A stretch of 64,000 nt of DNA from Micromonospora zingiberis (lineage in GTDB: Bacteria; Actinomycetota; Actinomycetes; Mycobacteriales; Micromonosporaceae). The notes under the pieces were generated by a model. That model was not told where the DNA came from, did no database searches, and saw only the letters and a program-made list of their open reading frames with translations. The position numbers were made by a program, and so were the translations under genes. The DNA lies in contig NZ_SJJR01000007.1 in assembly GCF_004331455.1 (NCBI RefSeq), forward strand, positions 1-64,000. Reading direction: 5' to 3'. Positions 9,660 to 17,006 of the stretch are shown here, piece after piece. The stretch's first letter is position 1. Each line of letters opens with the position of its first letter.

Positions 9660-9805
9660 GTGCCGTTCCGCCGGAACGGTGGTTTCCGGCCGTGCCCGAT
9701 ACCGCCGTTACGGCGAAACGGAGTCGATCATGTCGACGAGGTGCGGAAAGTCGCCAATCCGTCGCGAGGCGCTCACCTGGTCGCGGCGCAACTAGGCTCG
9801 GCGGG

Positions 9806-10378
9806 GTGTCCGGAGCAGAGCACGGAGACGTGGAGCCGGGCGGCGATGCGATCGTCACCACCGCCTGGCAGTTGGCCGAAGCCGAGGGCTGGGCGGCGGT
9901 GACCGCCCGCCGGCTGGCCGAACATGCCGCTGTCGATCTCGGCGCGCTCTACGAGCGCTTCGCCGACCGGGACGCGGTGGTCGCCGCGGTCGCCGTGCGC
10001 GGCTTCGCCGACCTGGCCGCCGCGCTGACCGCCGCCCGCACCGCCGCCGACTCCCCGGCCCAGGTGTGGCCCGCAGTGATGGCCGCCTACCTAGACTTCG
10101 CCTACACCAATCCCGAGGTGTACGACGCGATGTTCGCCCACACCCCCGACCTGACCCTCGGCGCCGAACAGGCCCCCGAGACGGTCGCGGCGACCTTCGA
10201 CGAGCTGCGCGCGGCGCTGGCCCCCCTGTCCGCCGGCCGGGATCCCGACACCCTCGCCGAACTCGGCTGGAGCCTCCTGCACGGCATGGTGATGCTCACC
10301 CGCGGCGGCCGACTCCGCCCCGAAGCCCAAGACCAACGCGAATCCCTCCTAACCACCCACCTCTTCCCCCCTCTCTAG
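9806..10378 (+). CDS. TetR/AcrR family transcriptional regulator
   Basis: 190 residues from GTG 9806. The N-terminal helix-turn-helix reads AIVTTAWQLAEAEGWAAVTARRLAEHAAVDLGALYERFADRDAVV, with the usual TetR pattern ending in the Y-x-x-F-x-x-(R/K)-(D/E) helix. The rest is an all-helical ligand/dimer domain resembling the WHG/TetR_C families, with GWSLLHGMVMLTRGG near the end. TAGGCT at 9793-9798 lies 7 nt before the GTG, which suggests a leaderless message. An in-frame GTG at 9830 is an alternative start. Both neighbours are separated by repeat arrays, so its target cannot be read from context. Confidence 0.85.
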   Translation: MSGAEHGDVEPGGDAIVTTAWQLAEAEGWAAVTARRLAEHAAVDLGALYERFADRDAVVAAVAVRGFADLAAALTAARTAADSPAQVWPAVMAAYLDFAYTNPEVYDAMFAHTPDLTLGAEQAPETVAATFDELRAALAPLSAGRDPDTLAELGWSLLHGMVMLTRGGRLRPEAQDQRESLLTTHLFPPL

Positions 10379-10411
10379 CTCCACCCCCACCCGCCCCTCG
10401 ACTCACCCCAG

Positions 10412-10475
10412 TCTGGCTCCCGCCTGGTCTGGCTCCCGCCTGGTCTGGCTCCCGCCTGGTCTGGCCTTCGCCTGG
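10412..10475. repeat. 16-bp tandem repeat, four units
   Basis: Four units of TCTGGCTCCCGCCTGG start at 10412, 10428, 10444 and 10460 (the last with two changes), followed by a decayed fifth. The array begins about 35 bp after the TetR stop codon. Confidence 0.9.
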
Positions 10476-10499
10476 TCCGGCTCGCCCCGGCTCCCGCGC

Positions 10500-10573
10500 G
10501 CCGATCTTGCACTTGTGGTCGCCCGTAAGCCTGCTTTGTGGACGTATGTGAGGGCAGGAAGTGCATGATCGGC
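10500..10573. repeat. Long inverted repeat with ATCTTG-type arms
   Basis: Arms GCCGATCTTGCACTT (10500-10514) and its complement at 10559-10573 match at 14 of 15 positions, across a 44-nt centre. The outer bases resemble the ATCTTGG/CCAAGAT ends of the hairpins at 11749, 23548 and 23711. It may be a terminator for the TetR gene or a member of the same dispersed family. Confidence 0.65.
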
Positions 10574-10666
10574 GAGGGCGAGGGCGAGGGCGAGGGCGAG
10601 GGCGAGGGCGAGGGCGAGGGCGAGGGCGAGGGCGAGGGCGAGGGCGAGGGCGAGGGCGAGGGCGAG
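10571..10666. repeat. Hexanucleotide array (GGCGAG)16
   Basis: Sixteen perfect copies of GGCGAG run from 10571 to 10666. All six frames stay open through it, which produces false Arg-Gly or Glu-Gly reading frames. It lies in the spacer before the GNAT gene and touches a G-quadruplex motif on its right side. Confidence 0.95.
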
Positions 10667-10713
10667 GGGTAGGGGTAGGGGTGGGTTGTGGTGGGTGGGG
10701 GTGGGGTGTAGGT
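10666..10713 (+). other. G-quadruplex-forming motif
   Basis: Four G-runs separated by one or two bases, (GGGGTA)2 GGGGTGGG, occupy 10666-10685, and further G-runs continue to 10713. This satisfies the classical G3+N1-7 pattern on the plus strand. It lies about 40 bp before a strong ribosome binding site, so it could affect the leader RNA or the DNA. Confidence 0.7.
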
Positions 10714-10749
10714 TCGCGGGCACGCCGTTGGAGGAAGGAGGTCAGAATA

Positions 10750-10800
10750 ATGTCCGATGTTCTGCGTCCCTTCCGTGGCCTGGCGTCCACGCGGATCTGA
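10750..10800 (+). CDS. Possible 16-residue leader peptide (uORF)
   Basis: ATG 10750 is preceded by GGAGGAAGGAGGTC, with AAGGAGGT a near-perfect match to the 16S anti-Shine-Dalgarno, and opens a 16-codon frame, MSDVLRPFRGLASTRI, that stops 32 nt before the GNAT start. The ribosome binding site is the strongest in the window yet serves no long gene. The peptide has no run of a single regulatory amino acid. It may be a translated leader of the GNAT gene, or a small protein. Translation is inferred only from the binding site. Confidence 0.45.
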   Translation: MSDVLRPFRGLASTRI

Positions 10801-10832
10801 CCTGGGGGCGTTCGCTCCTGGAGGATTGATCC

Positions 10833-11717
10833 ATGACCGATCTGGTCATCCGTCCGCTCGTCGCGGGCGAGGAAGAACTGTTCGACTCGATGCCCGATCC
10901 GCTGCCGCAACTGCGGCAGGTCAGCTATGCCGACGGGATTGCTGGCGGCGGCTACCGTCCCGAGCGCACCTGGGTCGCGCTGCGTGCCGGCCAGGTGGTC
11001 GGCCGGGCTGCCTGGTTGCTGCCGCCGGGCTCCGTTGGTGATCCGTGGCTCGAACGGTTCGATCTGACCGCTGAGCCGTCGGTGGGTGCCGCACTGCTGC
11101 ATGCCGCGCACGAGGCGCTCGGTGGACCGAAGGCGTACTACGCTGCGGCACCGGCGTACTGGCGGTGGCAGCCCCAGGTGCGCGCGGTGGTCGAGACGCC
11201 GAAGGCGGCGGCCCGTCTCGCCGGCCTGGTCGAAGGGGACGAGCGGCTGCGCTGCTCGTGGACGGGCGGACCCTTGCCAGCCGGTGCCGGGCGTTTCTCG
11301 TTCCGTCCCGCCATCAACCCGGCGGAGATCAATTCGCTGGTCGCCCGGATCGGCGATCCGGAGCTACTGACCGGCGCCGAGACCGCCCGAATGGTCGCCG
11401 GGGTGAACTTGGCCCACGATCCGCTGGCCTGGCTGACCGGTCCCGCCCATGACTGGCGCGTCGCGCTGGACGACGGTGAGCCGATCGGACTCGCCGCGCC
11501 GGCCGGAGACGCTTGTTATCCGATGATCGCCTATCTCGGGCTGCTCGACGCGGCGGTGCTGAGTGAACTGCTGGTCGACGCGGTCGCGACATTGACCGCA
11601 GGTGGCGCGTACGAGGTGGTCGCCGACGTGGACGCGCACCGGGTGGCCGTGGTCGCGGAGCTTGAACGGACCGGATTCCGCCGGGTGCGCTCCCGGACGG
11701 CCTTCACCCCGGCGTGA
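10833..11717 (+). CDS. GNAT-family acetyltransferase-like protein
   Basis: 294 residues, ATG preceded by GGAGGA. The protein has the outline of two GNAT-like halves: an N-terminal one (MTDLVIRPLVAGEEELFDSM ... WVALRAGQVVGRAAWLL) and a C-terminal one ending YEVVADVDAHRVAVVAELERTGFRRVRSRTAF, which is the last helix-strand of an acetyltransferase. The acetyl-CoA pyrophosphate loop (Q/R-x-x-G-x-G/A) is not obvious, so catalytic activity is not certain. Substrate unknown. A 21-bp-stem hairpin lies 31 nt after the stop. Confidence 0.7.
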   Translation: MTDLVIRPLVAGEEELFDSMPDPLPQLRQVSYADGIAGGGYRPERTWVALRAGQVVGRAAWLLPPGSVGDPWLERFDLTAEPSVGAALLHAAHEALGGPKAYYAAAPAYWRWQPQVRAVVETPKAAARLAGLVEGDERLRCSWTGGPLPAGAGRFSFRPAINPAEINSLVARIGDPELLTGAETARMVAGVNLAHDPLAWLTGPAHDWRVALDDGEPIGLAAPAGDACYPMIAYLGLLDAAVLSELLVDAVATLTAGGAYEVVADVDAHRVAVVAELERTGFRRVRSRTAFTPA

Positions 11718-11748
11718 CGGCCGCCCCGGCCGGATCGCACCCACCATC

Positions 11749-11795
11749 AATCTTGGGCAGTTTCCGTTACCAGCTAACGGAAACTGTCCAAGATT
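11749..11795. repeat. Dispersed palindrome, copy A
   Basis: A 47-bp inverted repeat with 21-bp arms (one G-T pair) and a 5-nt loop. The core is CAGTTTCCGTTA, CCAGC, TAACGGAAACTG, flanked by AATCTTGG and CCAAGATT. A near-identical copy lies at 23548-23594. It sits 31 nt after the GNAT stop and could end that transcript, but the sequence conservation between copies is more than a terminator needs. Confidence 0.85.
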
Positions 11796-11840
11796 GGTCG
11801 CGGTGACTGCGGTCATGGCGGCGGCGGGCGTGACGGCGGT

Positions 11841-12150
11841 GGTGGCGGTACGCGCTGGCAAGCGTCCGGCGGCGGAGGGCCGTGTGCGGGGGTCGCGGTG
11901 GTGGCGGTACGCGATGGCGGGTGCCGCCGTGGTGGCGGTGCGCGGTGGCGGGGGTCCGGCAGCGGGAGGCCGTGTGCGAAGGTCGCGGTGGCGGCGGTAC
12001 GGGGTGGCGGGCGTCGCCGTGGTGGCGGTGCGCGGTGGCGGGGGTCCGGCAGCGGGAGGCCGTGTGCGAAGGTCGCGGTGGCGGCGGTACGGGGTGGCGG
12101 GCGTCGCCGTGGTGGCGGTACGCGGTGGCGAGGGTCCGGCGGGAGGTGGT
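11841..12150. repeat. 90-bp minisatellite, about 3.4 units
   Basis: Units beginning GGTGGCGGTR start at 11841, 11931, 12021 and 12111. The second and third are almost identical over 90 bp; the first has diverged and the last is partial. As 90 is a multiple of 3, several frames stay open, giving Gly/Arg-rich reading frames of no recognisable family. It fills the gap before the HAD gene and is taken as non-coding. Confidence 0.9.
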
Positions 12151-12223
12151 GGCGGGGGTCTGACTGTGGGGCGGGGCGGATTATCGGGTCGTCGGGAGGC
12201 GCTGGGTTTCCTAGAGTCGCAGC

Positions 12224-12934
12224 GTGACTGCCGATGCGATGGTGGTCGAGCCGGGCCGAGTGCTCGTCTTCGACGCCGACGACACGCTCTGGGAGAACAA
12301 TGTCGTCTTCGAGCGGGTGATCGACGACTTCCTGGCCTGGGTGGATCATCCCACCCTCGACCGGGCGCAGATTCGGGCCGTGCTCGACGACATCGAACGG
12401 GCCAACGCGGTCGCCCACGGGTACGGCAGCAAGGTTTTCCTGCGCAGTCTGCGCGAGTGCCTGGAGCGGCTGCGGCAGCGACCGGCCAGCGAGGCGGAGC
12501 GTCGCGAGATCGATGAACTGGCGGTGGCGCTGGTGAACCATCAGGTCGAGCTGATGCCTGGCGTGGCCGACGCGTTGGACGAGCTGGCCGGCCGGCACGA
12601 GTTGCTGCTGCTGACCAAGGGCGAGCACGAGGAGCAGCAGCGCAAGCTGGACGCCTGCGGGTTGTTGCACCATTTCAAGGCCGCTCACATCGTGCCGGAG
12701 AAGAACGTCGAGACCTACCGCTGGCTGGTCCGCGAACACGCGGTCGACCCGGCGCGGGCGTGGATGATCGGCAACTCGCCGCGATCGGACATCCTGCCCG
12801 CTCGGGCGGCCGGGTGGCGCGCGGTGTTCGTCCCGAACGCCAACACCTGGGTGTTGGAGCACGACGAACTGGACCTGGCGGACGAGGGTGTGCTGCACCT
12901 GAACGCCTTTCCGGAACTGCTGCACCACTTCTGA
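12224..12934 (+). CDS. HAD-superfamily hydrolase
   Basis: 236 residues. Motif I is VFDADDTLWENN (nucleophile and acid Asp pair), motif II is LLLLTKGE, and motif IV is MIGNSPRSDILPARAAG; Lys of motif III lies in HFKAAHIVPEKN. The helical cap falls between motifs I and II, as in subfamily I phosphatases. It should be a cytoplasmic phosphatase of unknown substrate. The GTG at 12224 follows TAGAGT (12212-12217) by 6 nt, which fits a leaderless start; the in-frame ATG at 12236 is an alternative. Confidence 0.85.
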   Translation: MTADAMVVEPGRVLVFDADDTLWENNVVFERVIDDFLAWVDHPTLDRAQIRAVLDDIERANAVAHGYGSKVFLRSLRECLERLRQRPASEAERREIDELAVALVNHQVELMPGVADALDELAGRHELLLLTKGEHEEQQRKLDACGLLHHFKAAHIVPEKNVETYRWLVREHAVDPARAWMIGNSPRSDILPARAAGWRAVFVPNANTWVLEHDELDLADEGVLHLNAFPELLHHF

Positions 12935-12951
12935 CGCTGTCACCGCTCCTC

Positions 12952-13055
12952 GGCGGCCGGTGCCGACGAGGGCGTGGCCCCGGGCGGCCGGTGCCGACGA
13001 GGGCGCGGCCCGGGCGGCCGGTGCCGACGAGGGCGCGGCCCCGGGCGGCCGATGC
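12952..13055. repeat. 31-bp tandem repeat, about 3.3 units
   Basis: GGCGGCCGGTGCCGACGAGG-type units start at 12952, 12983, 13013 and 13044 (steps 31, 30, 31); the last is partial. It begins 18 bp after the HAD stop. Confidence 0.88.
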
Positions 13056-13701
13056 CGACCATGCCTTCGACAGCCGGTGCCGACGATCGCGCTGCCGGCG
13101 GCCTGGCGGATGCCGCCGGGCGTTTCTGCCCACCGGAGAGCCCACCGCACTGCCGGCGGGCCAGCTCGTGCTGCCGGCGGGCCAGCTCGGTGCACGCTGG
13201 AGGAGTCCAACGGGTCGTCGCCGCCGGGGATGTGCAGGAAGCCGGGACACTGCTGTGCGGCCAGGCCCGATCGCAGCGCCACCTGAGTCGGGGCCGAGGC
13301 GTCGGCTGCAGCCGTGATCACGCCTGCTACCGGCCGGGCGGGAGCGCCAGCAGGCGGAGAGCGCAGTGGTGATCTGTGCTCGTCCGGGTGCGCCGGCCGA
13401 TCCGCGTGTCGCGGCTATGAGGTCCGATCTTGATCAGCGTCGGTGGCCGGCGCGATGTTACAGCGGCCTGCCGTTTTTCCACCCTGCTGGTAATCATCCG
13501 GTCCAGGGAGCGTCGGCTGTTGTCCGGCCATCCGGGGCCGCCTAGCCTCGCCTTCGGCGCCGCGGCTCGCCGGGGTGGGCTGCGGCGTCGAGGTTCGGTG
13601 TGGGGCACCGTGGAGCTGAGTGCGGGCGGGCCGGCTACCGTGCTGGGGCTTGCCGACACGCCGCAGCAGCGCTTGGCCTGGCCCGCTGCCACGCCGAACC
13701 G

Positions 13702-13738
13702 GGGTCAGGGCCGGGGCGTGCGGGCCCGGTCCTGACCC
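13702..13738. terminator. GC-rich hairpin
   Basis: Arms at 13702-13714 and 13726-13738 (GGGTCAGG with CCTGACCC at the base) form a long stem in the untranslated space before the isochorismatase gene. No recognisable gene ends just before it, so its role is unclear. Confidence 0.5.
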
Positions 13739-13827
13739 GAGACCACACCTCAGGATGGTCGGCAAGGATCGCGGTTTGTCGGACGTCTCGTCTAGCGTGG
13801 GCCGCACATCGAGCCGACGGGGGAGTC

Positions 13828-14388
13828 GTGACCATTTTCGAGAACCGCCCGCACACCGCGCTGCTTGTCGTCGACGTGCAGAACGGTGTTGTCGCCGGGG
13901 CGACCCGACGAGACGAGGTCGTCGCCAACATCGCCGGGTTGATCGAGAAGGCTCGGCAGGAGGACGTCCCGGTCGTCTGGGTCCAGCACTCCGACGACGG
14001 GCTGGCCCAGGGCAGCGACGACTGGCGGTTCGTTCCGGAGCTGAAGCGGATCGACGCCGAGCCGCTCGTGGAGAAGAACTACGGCGACTCGTTCGAGGCG
14101 ACTGAGCTGGAAACGGTCCTGTCGGGGCTCGGCGTCGGGCGGCTCGTGGTCACCGGCGCGCAGACCGACGCGTGCATCCGCTCGACCTTGCATGGCGCGC
14201 TCGTCCGTGGCTACGACGTGATCCTGGTCGGTGACGCGCACACCACGGAGGATCTCACCGCCTGGGGTGCGCCGCCGCCGGCGCAGGTGATCGCCCACAC
14301 CAACCTGTACTGGGCACACCAGTCCGCGCCCGGCCGCACGGCCGGCACGGTCACCACAGCCGACGTCAACTTCGCCGCAGCATCCTGA
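13828..14388 (+). CDS. Isochorismatase-family cysteine hydrolase
   Basis: 186 residues from GTG 13828, preceded by CGGGGGAG. The catalytic triad of the family is visible: Asp in ALLVVDVQNGV, Lys in PLVEKNYGDSF and Cys in VVTGAQTDACIRSTLHGA with the preceding cis-peptide. Length and order match single-domain nicotinamidase/isochorismatase-like hydrolases. No chorismate or siderophore genes lie beside it, so an amide such as nicotinamide or a related substrate is as likely as isochorismate. Confidence 0.88.
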   Translation: MTIFENRPHTALLVVDVQNGVVAGATRRDEVVANIAGLIEKARQEDVPVVWVQHSDDGLAQGSDDWRFVPELKRIDAEPLVEKNYGDSFEATELETVLSGLGVGRLVVTGAQTDACIRSTLHGALVRGYDVILVGDAHTTEDLTAWGAPPPAQVIAHTNLYWAHQSAPGRTAGTVTTADVNFAAAS

Positions 14389-14484
14389 GGACCGGAGTCG
14401 TCCCCTACGGCGGTACGGACCAGGCGGCGCTGCGGGCCGCGACGGCGCCGGCCTGCTCGCCTCCGCCCAGAAACGCGCGGTGTG

Positions 14485-14754
14485 TCAGGTGGCTTCGCCG
14501 CGCACGATGGCGACTGCGACCCGGCAGAACTCGTCCATGTCGGGTTGGAATCCGGCGGCGATGTCGGGGTGTAGGCCGGCGCGGGTCTCGTCGAGCAGCC
14601 GTTGGCAGACCTGCTCGACCGGCTCACCGGCGTACTGGTGCCGGACCCGGTCGGCGGCTGCTTGAAGCGCCGAGGTCAGCTGCTCCTCCAGCGGCCCGCG
14701 CAGTTTCTCCTGCACCGGGTCACGGGGCTCCAGCGTGACATGTGGCTCCGACAT
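14485..14754 (-). CDS. Small acidic/helical protein of unknown function
   Basis: 89 residues from ATG 14754, preceded by AAGGGAGC. The frame is also open upstream, but that part overlaps the RusA-like gene and is ignored. The sequence (MSEPHVTLEPRDPVQEKL ... DMDEFCRVAVAIVRGEAT) is predicted mainly helical, with no signal, membrane segment or known motif. It lies 47 nt after the RusA-like gene on the same strand, so the two are probably one transcript. I do not recognise the family. Confidence 0.65.
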   Translation of the reverse strand: MSEPHVTLEPRDPVQEKLRGPLEEQLTSALQAAADRVRHQYAGEPVEQVCQRLLDETRAGLHPDIAAGFQPDMDEFCRVAVAIVRGEAT

Positions 14755-14801
14755 CGGTGCTCCCTTCGTCGGCGGCTGCGGTACCCCACCGCGGCCGTCG
14801 G

Positions 14802-15236
14802 TCAAACCGCCTGTGGTACGGCCGCGACGCGAACCTGGTATGAGAATTCCTCGGCCGGCTCCTCGACGTACGACAGCCGGCGGATCTGCTTGTCGTCGTC
14901 GTAGACGGCGACGTCGACCAGGACACCGAGGTGGGCCAGCCCGATGTTGGAGACCCGCTTCTTGTCCTGCAACACCGCGCACACCCCGCCGAGCAGGGTG
15001 CTCGCGTCGGAGGTGCGGTGCCCGGGCGGGCAGCGCAGCGTCAGGTCCACCTCGATCGGTCCGGACAGCGGGGTCCAGCCGGTGCGCTGTGCCGCCGCGC
15101 AGGCGGCTTGCAGCAGCGCGCGTACCCTCGTCGCCTGCCGGTGCCCGGCGGCGAAGATGGACAACGCCTCGGTTTTTACCGGTGGCAGGCCGCTCACCTC
15201 GAATGTCAGGGCGAGAGCGCGGGTGTCCTGCGCCAC
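14802..15236 (-). CDS. RusA-like fold protein
   Basis: 144 residues, GTG preceded by GGAGGTGCC. The order of elements follows RusA Holliday-junction resolvases: an N-terminal strand then LPPVKTEA, a central strand PIEVDLTLRCPPGHRTSDAS, and VAVYDDDKQIRRLSYVEEPAEE near the end, with acidic residues at the positions that bind metal. RusA genes are common in prophages, but no phage genes surround this one. It may be a domesticated or divergent member, as the canonical DxDN is here SDAS. Nuclease activity should not be assumed. Confidence 0.5.
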   Translation of the reverse strand: MAQDTRALALTFEVSGLPPVKTEALSIFAAGHRQATRVRALLQAACAAAQRTGWTPLSGPIEVDLTLRCPPGHRTSDASTLLGGVCAVLQDKKRVSNIGLAHLGVLVDVAVYDDDKQIRRLSYVEEPAEEFSYQVRVAAVPQAV

Positions 15237-15424
15237 GACGGCACCTCCTCGTTGCAGCTGATCCTGCCCAATCAGTGGACCGGTGACGCGCTGTTCGCGG
15301 GAGAACCAACCGATCGGGCGGATCGGGGTCGGCCGGTGGCGTATCGACGGCGACGGCGTACGCGCTGACGGCGATGCTCGTTCAACGCTAGTCCACCTGA
15401 CGGCGTCGGGGTAGCATCCCGCGC

Positions 15425-16129
15425 CTACATAGTGGGACGCGGCGCGAACGCGCAGAACTCGTTACCTTCCGGATCGGCCAGCACCCACCAGCTTGCCGCG
15501 TCGTCCGGTTCGCGCAGCAGGGTGGCGCCGGCCCTGATCAGGCCGGTCGGGTCGGGGTCGGTCAGGTCGACGTCCCAGTGCATCCGGTTCTTCACCGTCT
15601 TGCGCTCGGGCACCGGATCGAACACCCAGTAGTCCCATGGAAAACCGGCCGCACCGACGAGCGAGGCCGTCCCGTGGTCGCTGGGTTCGGCCCGGCCACC
15701 GAGGATGGCGGCCCACCAGGCGGCCTGTGCGGCCGGGTCGGCCGAGTCCACCACCAGTTCGAACGGGCCCGGCCCGGAATCGTCGCCGGGGGCGAAGGCA
15801 CAGAACTGGTTGCCCTCCGGGTCGGCCAGCACCCACCAGTTGATTTCCGCGTCCGGCTCGCGGACCAGCCGCGCACCGGCGTCGAGCAGCGCCGTCGGGT
15901 TCGCCTGGGCCAGCCGAAGATCCAGGTGTACGCGGGTCTTCCCGGTACGCGGCTCCGGCACCCGGTTCACCCAGATCGACTCGGCGGTGGAGCGACCCGG
16001 GCGCCGGTCCACCCGGGTGTCACCGTCGCCGGTGTCGACCAGCCCGCAGTCGAGCATCCGGGCCCAGAAACCGCCGAGGACGTGCGGGTCGCGGGCGTCG
16101 AGGCAGAGGTCCTTGAAGCGTGCCAGCAT
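15425..16129 (-). CDS. Two-domain VOC family protein
   Basis: 234 residues from ATG 16129; an ATG ten codons upstream is the alternative. CATGAT at 16142-16137 lies 7 nt before 16129 and fits a leaderless start. The protein is two tandem VOC units, each ending in the same sentence: WWVLADPEGNQFCAFAP at the end of unit one and WWVLADPEGNEFCAFAP at the end of unit two. Each also has a central strand with His (KTRVHLDLRL and KNRMHWDVDL). It belongs to the glyoxalase-like bidomain group found singly in actinobacteria. Substrate unknown. Confidence 0.85.
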   Translation of the reverse strand: MLARFKDLCLDARDPHVLGGFWARMLDCGLVDTGDGDTRVDRRPGRSTAESIWVNRVPEPRTGKTRVHLDLRLAQANPTALLDAGARLVREPDAEINWWVLADPEGNQFCAFAPGDDSGPGPFELVVDSADPAAQAAWWAAILGGRAEPSDHGTASLVGAAGFPWDYWVFDPVPERKTVKNRMHWDVDLTDPDPTGLIRAGATLLREPDDAASWWVLADPEGNEFCAFAPRPTM

Positions 16130-16183
16130 GGCGCCGATCATGCCGGGCGCCAGCGACATCCGCCGGCCGGGCGTGGTCGCCGG

Positions 16184-16762
16184 TCAGTGTCGGCCGCGTT
16201 TGACCTCGTGGAAGGCAGGCATCCGCAACAGCGGGAGCAGGTTGTCCCAGAGGGTCAGCGCGTCCTCGCCACCGGGTACCTCGGTCAGGATGGGCCCGTG
16301 GATGCCCCGTTCGGCACCGGGCACCATGAGCACCGGCGAGCCGATGTCGGGTCCGGCCGAGGCGTACGCCAGGGCGTGTGAGGCGTGTACGGCCTCGTCC
16401 CAGCGCTCGTCGTCGAGGGCGGCTGCCGCGTCGTCGAGCCCGGCCGCCTCGACGGCCGATTCCACCAGCTTGCCGCTCGGCGGGTTGCCGGCGTCGTGGG
16501 TACGGGCACCCAGCTCGGCGTAGAACCGGCCGGCGTCGGCGTGGCGGCCCTGGGCGCGTAGCGCCTCGACCAGGCGCAGGGCCCGGCCGGAGGCGGTCAT
16601 CGCCTCGGCGTACTCCGGCGGGATGGCGCCGCCGTTGAGGATGCTCAGGCTGAACGCCCGCCACTCGATGTCCAGGCCACGGGCCTCGGCGACGGCCACC
16701 AGCCAGCGGGAGGTCCGCCAGGTCCACGGGCAAACGGGGTCGAAGAAGAAGGTCGCGTCCAC
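16184..16762 (-). CDS. DsbA-fold protein, mycothiol-dependent nitroreductase Rv2466c-like
   Basis: 192 residues from GTG 16762, which follows TACCCT by 6 nt (leaderless). The opening ATFFFDPVCPWTWRTSRWL matches the thioredoxin-fold active site of the Rv2466c family, and the C-terminal IHGPILTEVPGGEDALTLWD, ending PAFHEVKRGR, matches too. In M. tuberculosis the protein uses mycothiol and its site is CPWC; here the resolving position is Thr (CPWT), so only one catalytic Cys remains. This is a monothiol form, common in actinobacteria. Cytoplasmic. Confidence 0.82.
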   Translation of the reverse strand: MDATFFFDPVCPWTWRTSRWLVAVAEARGLDIEWRAFSLSILNGGAIPPEYAEAMTASGRALRLVEALRAQGRHADAGRFYAELGARTHDAGNPPSGKLVESAVEAAGLDDAAAALDDERWDEAVHASHALAYASAGPDIGSPVLMVPGAERGIHGPILTEVPGGEDALTLWDNLLPLLRMPAFHEVKRGRH

Positions 16763-17006
16763 CGCACGAGGGTAGCGCCGCCGGTAGGACAGCACCGCGT
16801 GTGTGACCTGGGCCACAAAGATCGGTGTTTAGGTGTCTCACCTGGTCAGGTTTCGCGACTTCGCAGGTCGGGCAGTGTTGCTGCCACGAAACGCGGGGCC
16901 CGGAAACCGGCAGGTCAGGGGCTCTGGTCGTCTCGCCGTGCGCCGGGGCGCGGAAGCCTCCCCTGGTTGTGGGGCGACGTGGAGAAAAGGGGGAGGGGAT
17001 GCCGAC

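Larger units (their letters stand above)
12935..13827. other. 893-bp region without a recognisable gene
   Basis: It starts with a 31-bp tandem repeat (listed separately) and a 21-bp duplication at 13150-13190 (CTGCCGGCGGGCCAGCTCG twice). It ends with a hairpin of 13-bp arms at 13702-13738 (GGGTCAGG ... CCTGACCC, one mismatch). Long reading frames exist in several frames but their translations are Arg/Pro/Ala-rich with no family resemblance. TAGCGT at 13793-13798 may be the -10 of the next gene. Confidence 0.5.

Noticed and set aside
9394..9795. Protein-coding frames through the 19-bp repeats
   Set aside because: All three forward frames and a minus frame are open only because the unit lacks stops; translation gives 19-residue repeats of low complexity with no start signal.
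10571..10666. CRISPR array
   Set aside because: The hexamer has no spacers, and none of the other arrays shows the repeat/unique-spacer alternation or cas genes.
11813..13321. A 500-codon minus-strand open frame across the 90-bp and 31-bp repeats and the HAD gene
   Set aside because: It is antisense to a clear HAD hydrolase gene and its repeats translate to Pro/Arg/His-rich sequence without a family; high-GC antisense frames stay open by chance.
13828..14388. Siderophore biosynthesis role for the isochorismatase-like gene
   Set aside because: No isochorismate synthase, NRPS or iron-box genes occur nearby; single-domain hydrolases of this family have many substrates.
14802..15236. Prophage or integrated element around the RusA-like gene
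   Set aside because: No integrase, capsid, terminase or tRNA attachment site is visible on either side.
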